Positions 1 to 4,326 of a stretch of DNA of 7,596 nt are shown here, piece after piece (position 1 is the stretch's first letter; each line of letters starts with the position of its first letter). The stretch is from Chloroflexota bacterium (GTDB taxonomy: Bacteria; Chloroflexota; Anaerolineae; Promineifilales; Promineifilaceae), in NCBI GenBank assembly GCA_024278255.1, contig JAJRTP010000651.1, forward strand, positions 1-7,596. Reading direction: 5' to 3'. A program made the translations under genes and the position numbers. The notes under the pieces were generated by a model. That model ran no database searches. It was given only the letters and a program-made list of their open reading frames with translations, and had not been told where the DNA came from.

Positions 1-2
1 AT

Positions 3-125
3 GTGACCGAAACATTAAAATGGTTACCGAAAAAGCCAGAGCCAATTTTAATGGCTCGCATTTTTGAACGGGTTTCACGGTTAGGGAGGATTCATTGTCC
101 TCTTCCTGACCCTAATCCTTCGTAA
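3..125 (+). CDS. C-terminal fragment of an unidentified protein (partial at the left edge)
   Basis: From position 3 to the TAA at 123-125 one plus-strand frame is open for 40 codons and reads like real protein: it begins VTETLKWLPKKPEP and ends HCPLPDPNPS. Its start lies outside the window. It is basic and rich in proline, with a short amphipathic stretch (ILMARIFERVSRLG) in the middle. I do not recognise the family and assign no function. It runs convergently toward the acyltransferase gene, with about 105 bp between the two stop codons. The same frame stays open and fairly protein-like for a while after the TAA, so an early stop in a decaying gene is possible. Forty codons is short enough for the open frame to be chance. 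Confidence 0.35.
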   Translation: MTETLKWLPKKPEPILMARIFERVSRLGRIHCPLPDPNPS

Positions 126-135
126 TTTGGCGAAG

Positions 136-149
136 GTATTGCTCAATAC
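136..149. repeat. Short inverted repeat after the left-edge stop codon
   Basis: GTATTG and CAATAC flank a central CT, giving a small dyad 10 bases after the TAA at 123-125. As RNA it could form a 5-bp stem with a GCUC loop. It has no T-run after it, so it is a weak terminator at best. A protein-binding dyad is equally possible. Confidence 0.3.
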
Positions 150-193
150 ATCGTATTAAATCTGGTTGAATCCCCCTCTGAAGTTCTCGCCAA

Positions 194-217
194 GGGGCAG
201 ACCCGCGGGTCTGCCCC
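194..217. terminator. Perfect 24-bp GC-rich palindrome between convergent genes
   Basis: The half-site GGGGCAGACCCG (194-205) is followed at once by its exact reverse complement (206-217). This gives 12 uninterrupted base pairs centred on CGCG. It lies 14 bp beyond the end of the minus-strand acyltransferase gene and downstream of the plus-strand left-edge ORF, so it sits between two convergent 3' ends. A bidirectional transcription-stop hairpin fits that position, although no clear U-tract follows on either strand. A dispersed REP-like palindromic element is the main alternative. Confidence 0.5.
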
Positions 218-231
218 CTGCTACACCCAAT

Positions 232-933
232 TCACTCCGTCACCTTTTCACAATAAGGCCACGGGTCCTCACCCGCCAACAGCGCCTGTAAAGCCGGACT
301 GTCGGCGTAGACGCCGCGATAGCTGGACGGCAGTTGGGCAGCGATATGGATCATGATGTAGTGGGTGTACGCGGGTAAATCTTTGGCCCGGACACGACGG
401 TCGATTTTCGGCAGGGTAAACGGTTCGCCAATATGCACTTTGAGGCGGGTGGGACGCAGCTGCTTGAAGTTGGCAAACAGCACGTCTGTATTTTCCAGTC
501 CGACGGGTAGAATGGGTGCGCCGGTACGGGCTGCCAGATAAGCGGCGCCATCCTTACCAGCCATCATCTGCCCCGTGCGGCTGCGCGTGCCTTCCGGAGC
601 CCCACCAAAGACCGTCCCCTCTTCCAGCGCGTCTAACGCTTCGCGCAGCTTGCGCCGGTCAATATCGTCCCGCGGCACATAAATAGCCCCCAGCCAGCCC
701 ATAATGGGGCCGTAGATGGGGTGATGCTGCCATTTTTCGATGGCAAAGAAACGCCACTTTTGCAGGGGGAAGGTGAGCAGCAGAACGGGGGTGTCTACGG
801 TGCTGTTGTGATTGAGGACGACGATGTACGGCCGTTCCCCAGGAATATGCTCCCGGCCCAACACCTCAATCCGGGCCAGCAAAATCAACCGGAGAATATT
901 TGTAAGCAGACGAATAAGACGATAACGAAACAT
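232..933 (-). CDS. plsC: 1-acyl-sn-glycerol-3-phosphate acyltransferase family protein (PlsC-like)
   Basis: This 233-aa protein belongs to the PlsC/LPLAT glycerolipid acyltransferase family, which transfers an acyl chain from acyl-CoA or acyl-ACP to lysophosphatidic acid or a related acceptor at the inner face of the membrane. The catalytic HX4D motif is present as NHNSTVD (H42, D47). The acceptor-binding block is PEGTRSRTG (E114-S118), and the conserved basic block YVPRDD lies near residues 85-90. The usual proline-glycine block ILPVGL is at 141-146. A short hydrophobic N-terminus (residues 8-20) could contact the membrane. Length and motif order are normal, so it is probably active, although the exact acceptor cannot be read from sequence. 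The ATG at 931-933 gives the expected N-terminus, but no good Shine-Dalgarno precedes it. The gene is divergent from the methyltransferase gene. Confidence 0.9.
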   Translation of the reverse strand: MFRYRLIRLLTNILRLILLARIEVLGREHIPGERPYIVVLNHNSTVDTPVLLLTFPLQKWRFFAIEKWQHHPIYGPIMGWLGAIYVPRDDIDRRKLREALDALEEGTVFGGAPEGTRSRTGQMMAGKDGAAYLAARTGAPILPVGLENTDVLFANFKQLRPTRLKVHIGEPFTLPKIDRRVRAKDLPAYTHYIMIHIAAQLPSSYRGVYADSPALQALLAGEDPWPYCEKVTE

Positions 934-943
934 GAGGGGATTG

Positions 944-972
944 TAATTGGTAATTGGGTAATTGGGTAATTG
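944..972. repeat. Short tandem repeat of TAATTGGG
   Basis: TAATTGG, TAATTGGG, TAATTGGG and TAATTG follow one another just upstream of the acyltransferase start codon, inside its presumed 5' leader. The units are 7-8 bp and nearly perfect. This non-coding word repeat resembles those in two other gaps of this window, near 4291 and 7252. Confidence 0.7.
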
Positions 973-1001
973 AACTTTGAGACATTACGAGGTCGCTAAC
1001 C

Positions 1002-1030
1002 ATTAAACCAATGGGCCATTTGTTGACCAA
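1002..1030 (-). promoter_or_regulatory. Candidate promoter for the acyltransferase gene
   Basis: On the minus strand TTGGTC (1025-1030) and TTTAAT (1002-1007) are separated by exactly 17 bp, giving a plausible sigma70-type promoter about 70 bp upstream of the acyltransferase ATG. Each hexamer has two mismatches to consensus. The -35 box overlaps the TTTGTTGACC motif (1019-1028) that is repeated upstream of the 3227 ORF. Confidence 0.35.
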
Positions 1031-1041
1031 ACCCGATTTTT

Positions 1042-1068
1042 ACAAACATGCGTTCTAATACAGTTTGT
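1042..1068. promoter_or_regulatory. Inverted repeat overlapping the methyltransferase promoter (candidate operator)
   Basis: ACAAAC (1042-1047) and GTTTGT (1063-1068) form a 6-bp inverted repeat with a 15-bp spacer. The right arm touches the extended -10 element at 1068-1076, where a bound regulator would interfere with RNA polymerase. The XRE-type protein encoded at 2892-3125 is a candidate binder. This is inference from position only. Confidence 0.3.
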
Positions 1069-1076
1069 GCTATACT
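1068..1076 (+). promoter_or_regulatory. Extended -10 promoter of the methyltransferase gene
   Basis: TGCTATACT is an extended -10 element (TGn plus TATACT, one mismatch to TATAAT). No good -35 lies 16-18 bp upstream, which is typical of extended -10 promoters. Transcription would start near 1083, leaving about 20 bases before the GTG at 1104 with AGGGG in between. The position also argues against translation from the TTG at 1065, which would lie upstream of the transcript start. Confidence 0.5.
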
Positions 1077-1103
1077 ATTTTGAAAGATTCAGGGGTATTT
1101 ACT

Positions 1104-2171
1104 GTGGAAAGTCCTGTCACTGAACCAAATTTAGCTCACTTTAATATGGATAGGCTGCCGCCGGACTTACAACGGCAGCTAACAAACGTATACCAAAGCA
1201 GCCAGCTTGATAATGCTTTAGAAGCTAACCGTATTTATCATGGCGACGCCCGCGAACTCCTCGCCCAAATTCAACCCAACAGTATTGCTTTAAGTATTTG
1301 GTCTCCTCCCTACTTTGTGGGTAAAGAATATGAAGCTGATTTGACCTTTACGGATTGGCAAAACCTGCTTTCTACAGTCATAGCCCGGCATTACGCCATC
1401 ATAAAACCAAGTGGTTTTTTAGTCGTAAACATAGCCGATATTTTAGTTTTTAAAGACCCGGCAATCCCCAAAATTCAAGCCGAAGTCGTCAGTAACAAAC
1501 GTTCCCCCGTTACCAGAGAAGATGTCCTCAAAGCAATGAGCGAACATCCCCATTATAATCGTTACCAAATTGCCAAATTATTAGGATGCAGCGAGCAAAC
1601 TGTTGATCGCCGGCTCAACGGGAACAACATACGCGGCGGTAAATACGAAACACAGTCCAGAGTGAAAATCGTAGGCGGACTTATTGAGGAGTGGGGCCTG
1701 AATGCCGGTTTTTATTTGTACGACAGACGAGTTTGGGTCAAAGATGCCGCTTGGGAAAATTCGCGCTGGCATAGTTCTTCGTACAAATCGGTTGACGAAT
1801 TTGAGTATTTATATGTATTTTGGAAACCTGGTATAACAAAGGTTGACAGGAACCGCCTAACCAAAAAAGAATGGCGCGAGTGGGGATCGCGCGCTGTCTG
1901 GCATTTTCCGTCAGTGCGGGTGAATGATAACCACGAAGCCAAGTTCCCTCTGGAATTGCCGCGCCGCTTTATCCAATTGCTCACCGAACCGGACGATATT
2001 GTGCTGGATTGTTTCATGGGTAGCGGAACGACGGCCGTAGCCGCCATTCAACAACAAAGGCAATTTATCGGCATAGAATTGATTGAAGAATATGTAGAGT
2101 TAGCCCAAAGTAACGTGCAAAAAGCTATCGCGCAAGGCTGCCAGCTAACTTTACCGCTTGATGAAGATTGA
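1104..2171 (+). CDS. Type II DNA methyltransferase, beta class (SPPY, probably N4-cytosine)
   Basis: This SAM-dependent DNA methyltransferase of the N4/N6 family (PF01555 type) is the probable protective partner of the nuclease encoded directly after it. Counting from the GTG at 1104 (355 aa), catalytic motif IV is SPPY (67-70) near the N-terminus. The SAM-binding motif I is DCFMGSGTT (302-310) near the C-terminus, the beta-class order. SPPY favours N4-methylcytosine, but the modified base is inferred. The central target-recognition region contains a helix-turn-helix-like segment (about 136-175, with YQIAKLLGCSEQTVDRRL). The frame is open back to a TTG at 1065, but that would overlap the -10 box. 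The GTG at 1104 has AGGGG (1091-1095) 8 bases upstream and is preferred. The last 11 bases overlap the nuclease gene, so the two are translationally linked. Confidence 0.9.
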   Translation: MESPVTEPNLAHFNMDRLPPDLQRQLTNVYQSSQLDNALEANRIYHGDARELLAQIQPNSIALSIWSPPYFVGKEYEADLTFTDWQNLLSTVIARHYAIIKPSGFLVVNIADILVFKDPAIPKIQAEVVSNKRSPVTREDVLKAMSEHPHYNRYQIAKLLGCSEQTVDRRLNGNNIRGGKYETQSRVKIVGGLIEEWGLNAGFYLYDRRVWVKDAAWENSRWHSSSYKSVDEFEYLYVFWKPGITKVDRNRLTKKEWREWGSRAVWHFPSVRVNDNHEAKFPLELPRRFIQLLTEPDDIVLDCFMGSGTTAVAAIQQQRQFIGIELIEEYVELAQSNVQKAIAQGCQLTLPLDED

Positions 2172-2895
2172 AGCCTCCAAAATGCTGCTCAACCCCCAAC
2201 AACTCCAGGATGATTTAGATCGTTTAGAAGAAATAGAAAAAGCCTCTTTGCGGTTGGTTGTGCAAGCTATCTATGATTACCGGGAAACAGCCATCGAGAT
2301 TTTCCGGGAGGAAGGCGATTTAGTAGCAGACATCGGAGAGGATATTACCCGTGAAGCTTTGGATAGAATGGGAACAGCCAAAATCGATCAGCGATTGTTC
2401 GGCAAAATTGATTATAAACGCGCCAGGTACATATTTCACCCGGACTATGCAATCCGCCAAGCATTATTTGTAGACTCGAAAGCGGAAAAAGTCAGCGGTC
2501 AGGGCACAGCCACTTTGCAAACTTCCCAATTCTCTATGACGGTACGCCAAATCAGAGCGAAACAACAAATTGAAGTGGCCGGCAGCCTACCCAAAATTTT
2601 AACCATCCGGGGCACAAACTACATTACCACAACGATTTTTGTAAAATACAATTACGCAGAATCTGACAATCACAACGAACTGAAATCTATCACTATTACG
2701 GCCGTACCCAATGGCCTCCTCCAGGAAAGATACAACCCCACTTTTCAAGATACCATTTGGATAGCCGGAAGAAATGCGCCAAGCAGAGGCGAACTCTTCC
2801 GCGTGCGCCTTTCCTTTAATCGGCTAAAAGCCAAAGCTACGTGGCGCGTACAAAAAATTCCGCTGCCACCCGATGATTTTATGTGGAATAATTAA
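2161..2895 (+). CDS. SfiI-family type II restriction endonuclease
   Basis: The 244-aa protein matches the SfiI family (PF11487 type). These enzymes act as tetramers on two copies of an interrupted GGCC palindrome. The PD-(D/E)XK-type active site reads as D84 in KIDYKRARY and D105-x-K107 in FVDSKAEK. That 21-residue spacing equals the D79/D100/K102 arrangement I recall for SfiI. Further family-like blocks are TLQTSQFSM, TTTIFVKYNY, ELKSI, QERYNP and the C-terminal run AGRNAPSRGELFRVRLSFNRLKA. Length is close to SfiI and no disruption is visible, so it should be active. The recognition site GGCCNNNNNGGCC is inferred from the family. The ATG at 2161 overlaps the methyltransferase end by 11 bp; TTG 2158 and ATG 2182 are alternative starts, none with a strong ribosome site. 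Confidence 0.88.
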   Translation: MKIEASKMLLNPQQLQDDLDRLEEIEKASLRLVVQAIYDYRETAIEIFREEGDLVADIGEDITREALDRMGTAKIDQRLFGKIDYKRARYIFHPDYAIRQALFVDSKAEKVSGQGTATLQTSQFSMTVRQIRAKQQIEVAGSLPKILTIRGTNYITTTIFVKYNYAESDNHNELKSITITAVPNGLLQERYNPTFQDTIWIAGRNAPSRGELFRVRLSFNRLKAKATWRVQKIPLPPDDFMWNN

Positions 2896-3125
2896 AATTC
2901 ATTCTGAGAGCCGCCCTCCAATTCCAGTTCATCTTTTATCAACACATCTGTAGACACAGCAAAAATCCGCGAAACTTTTAGCACCATTGCTACGTTGGGT
3001 ATTTTTTCTCCTTTCTCCAATCGAGCAACGTAACTATGGTCAACCTCCAACATTTCACCCAATTGCCGTAGTGTTAATCCCCGCCGATTGCGCAACGTGC
3101 GTAATTTTTCCCCAAACCTATTCAT
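2892..3125 (-). CDS. XRE-family helix-turn-helix regulator, candidate R-M controller protein
   Basis: This 77-aa single-domain Cro/C1-type protein has its five-helix HTH over roughly residues 4-62. Helix 2 and the recognition helix lie in LTLRQLGEMLEVDHSYVARL, followed by the typical EKGEKIPN turn. Size and fold match the controller (C) proteins that time restriction-modification expression, and its neighbours support that role. The layout differs from usual C genes: it is transcribed against the nuclease gene, and the two stop codons overlap within TTAA (2892-2895). It is divergent from the small ORF at 3227 and could repress or activate the shared 3126-3226 region. The ATG at 3123-3125 has GCAGG about 5 bases upstream. 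A general XRE regulator unrelated to R-M control is the alternative. Confidence 0.85.
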   Translation of the reverse strand: MNRFGEKLRTLRNRRGLTLRQLGEMLEVDHSYVARLEKGEKIPNVAMVLKVSRIFAVSTDVLIKDELELEGGSQNEF

Positions 3126-3140
3126 ACATACCTGCTCGTT

Positions 3141-3146
3141 ATTCTA
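3141..3146 (-). promoter_or_regulatory. Possible -10 box for the XRE regulator
   Basis: On the minus strand TAGAAT (one mismatch to TATAAT) lies about 15 bp upstream of the regulator ATG. No convincing -35 is present, and the predicted start site would leave a leader of only about 9 bases. It lies directly beside the -35 of the opposing promoter at 3148, so the two promoters would compete for polymerase. Confidence 0.25.
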
Positions 3147-3147
3147 C

Positions 3148-3176
3148 TTGACACACAGCAAACAACATGTTATTAT
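3148..3176 (+). promoter_or_regulatory. Near-consensus sigma70 promoter for the small ORF at 3227
   Basis: A perfect TTGACA (3148-3153), a 17-bp spacer and TATTAT (3171-3176, one mismatch) make this the best promoter in the window. Transcription would begin near 3183, about 44 bases before the ATG. The 8-bp palindrome AACATGTT (3164-3171) lies in the spacer. The inverted repeat TTGTTG/CAACAA (3178-3199) covers the start site, so repression by a bound regulator is plausible. Confidence 0.6.
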
Positions 3177-3177
3177 T

Positions 3178-3199
3178 TTGTTGACCTATAGAGCAACAA
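3178..3199. promoter_or_regulatory. Inverted repeat over the transcription start of the 3227 ORF (candidate operator)
   Basis: TTGTTG (3178-3183) and CAACAA (3194-3199) are separated by 10 bp, about one helical turn, and span the predicted start site. The left arm is inside the 10-mer TTTGTTGACC (3177-3186), which recurs at 1019-1028 upstream of the methyltransferase gene. Binding by the divergent XRE protein is an inference. Confidence 0.35.
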
Positions 3200-3226
3200 G
3201 CGATTTGAGCCAACAAGGAAATTTCA

Positions 3227-3463
3227 ATGGGTACATACCACCATAAAAAAGTAATGTCAGATTATGCCAACGATAAAATAACAGTAGAAATGGCAGTGGG
3301 CCACATCCTACAACATATTGATAAGCTGTATGAGCTTCAAGCTAACGCTAACGCTAATCGGTATAAACTCCGAGGCAGAGTTGACTCACTTGAAAAAACA
3401 ATCGAAGAACTCCGTTCAGAGACATCTCACCTGCGAGCTTTAATTCAACGGAGGATAAACTAA
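3227..3463 (+). CDS. Small coiled-coil protein of unknown function next to the R-M module
   Basis: I do not recognise this 78-aa protein. It has no signal peptide or membrane segment. The N-terminus is short and rich in His/Lys (MGTYHHKK). Residues 14-37 look helical (KITVEMAVGHILQHIDKLYE), and residues 46-76 have spaced hydrophobics typical of a short coiled coil (YKLRGRVDSLEKTIEELRSE). A run of alternating Ala-Asn (about 39-44) comes from a hexanucleotide repeat. AAGGA (3215-3219) lies 7 bases before the ATG, a good ribosome site, and a near-consensus promoter is upstream, so it is very likely expressed. It is divergent from the XRE regulator. It may be an accessory or oligomerising part of the R-M locus, or an unrelated passenger; sequence alone does not decide. 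Confidence 0.7.
   Translation: MGTYHHKKVMSDYANDKITVEMAVGHILQHIDKLYELQANANANRYKLRGRVDSLEKTIEELRSETSHLRALIQRRIN
3341..3358 (+). repeat. Three tandem hexanucleotides in the small ORF
   Basis: GCTAAC, GCTAAC and GCTAAT follow in frame and encode Ala-Asn three times. Loss or gain of units would keep the frame but change the linker between the two helical parts. Confidence 0.8.
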
Positions 3464-3493
3464 AATAGAAATATGGGCAAAATTCTCTATTTT
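3462..3493. terminator. A+T-rich hairpin between convergent genes
   Basis: AAAATAGA (3462-3469) pairs with TCTATTTT (3486-3493) across a 16-base loop, starting inside the TAA of the small ORF. The right arm ends in TTTT on the plus strand and the left arm ends in TTTT when read on the minus strand. It could therefore act as a weak two-way terminator for the small ORF and for the LOG gene ending at 3507. Confidence 0.4.
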
Positions 3494-3506
3494 GAAAACA
3501 AACACA

Positions 3507-4274
3507 TTATCTTTTTCCCACTCCATACACCTCACGGGTCACCTCCACCGCTTCCGCCTCCGGCCGGCCGCGCCAGGCAGCATCTTCCTGGCAGCGTACA
3601 ATAAAATCAACCGCTGCCTGCGGCGAATCGGTAACAATGAGCAGTTCCAGATCACCAGGCGAGATTTTGCCTTCAGCCAGCATGACGCCCCGCAGCCACT
3701 CCAGCAGGCCGCCCCAATAGGCAGAATCGAACAGGACGACGGGGAAATTTTTCAGCTTGCCGGTTTGAATCAGAGTCAACGCCTCAAACGTCTCGTCCAG
3801 CGTGCCAAAACCGCCGGGGAAGATGACAAAGCCCCGCGCCGCCCGGATAAGCATCACTTTGCGCGTAAAGAAATGGCGGAACTCCATACTAATGTCCACA
3901 TACGGGTTGACGTGCTGCTCAAAAGGTAGTTGAATGTTGAGACCGACGGACAAGGCGCCCGCTTCTCTGGCCCCTTTATTGCCCGCCTCCATAATGCCCG
4001 GCCCGCCACCAGTGATGATGCTGAAGCCGGCCTCGCCCAGCAGCCGGGCGGTGGTTACGGCCGTCTCATACTGCGCCTCTCCCGGTCTCACCCGCGCCGA
4101 CCCAAAAATGGTCACGGCCAACCCCACATCCGCCAACCGGTCCAATCCCTCCACTAACTCCCCCATCACCCGCATTACCTGCCAGGTAACTGTCTTTTGG
4201 AACGGCAGCGTATCATCCACTCCCGCCAAAAACTTCTCGTCCTCAGTCAACCAGGTAGTTTGTCCGTTATTCAT
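3507..4274 (-). CDS. LOG-family (TIGR00730-type) nucleotide 5'-monophosphate phosphoribohydrolase
   Basis: LOG-family enzymes have a Rossmann-like fold and cleave the N-glycosidic bond of nucleoside monophosphates, releasing ribose 5-phosphate and the free base. Plant and some bacterial members activate cytokinins this way; many bacterial members are called putative lysine decarboxylases in error. The diagnostic motifs are both present: GGGPGIMEAGNKGA (89-102) and PGGFGTLDE (153-161), with the catalytic Arg/Glu region intact. At 255 aa it is longer than the usual 180-200 aa because of an N-terminal extension of about 50 residues before the first strand (LAVTIFGSAR). The ATG at 4272-4274 has GAGGTGA about 5 bases upstream, a strong ribosome site. 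It starts 41 bp after the phosphatase gene on the same strand and probably shares its transcript. The substrate cannot be told from sequence. Confidence 0.88.
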   Translation of the reverse strand: MNNGQTTWLTEDEKFLAGVDDTLPFQKTVTWQVMRVMGELVEGLDRLADVGLAVTIFGSARVRPGEAQYETAVTTARLLGEAGFSIITGGGPGIMEAGNKGAREAGALSVGLNIQLPFEQHVNPYVDISMEFRHFFTRKVMLIRAARGFVIFPGGFGTLDETFEALTLIQTGKLKNFPVVLFDSAYWGGLLEWLRGVMLAEGKISPGDLELLIVTDSPQAAVDFIVRCQEDAAWRGRPEAEAVEVTREVYGVGKR

Positions 4275-4290
4275 ATCGTCACCTCACCAC

Positions 4291-4326
4291 GTGATGCGTG
4301 ATGCGTGAGAAATTGTCACGCATCAC
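4291..4326. repeat. Direct and inverted GTGATGC repeat between phosphatase and LOG genes
   Basis: GTGATGC occurs twice in tandem followed by GTGA (4291-4308). The second copy, GTGATGCGTGA (4298-4308), has an exact 11-bp reverse complement TCACGCATCAC at 4316-4326, leaving a 7-base loop. The hairpin overlaps the phosphatase stop codon (4316-4318) and lies just upstream of the LOG ribosome site. It could reduce read-through or protect the mRNA end. Confidence 0.65.

Noticed and set aside
721..969. 82-codon plus-strand frame opposite the acyltransferase start
   Set aside because: It overlaps the conserved HX4D-coding region on the other strand and ends in the TAATTGGG repeat; no supporting feature.
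1042..3504. ACAAACA at both ends of the A+T-rich block (1042-1048 and 3498-3504) as possible insertion-site direct repeats
   Set aside because: Seven A-rich bases are too easily matched by chance, and no recombinase or terminal inverted repeats accompany them.
3492..3929. 145-codon plus-strand open frame opposite the LOG gene
   Set aside because: The minus strand carries both LOG signature motifs; this frame is a compositional shadow.
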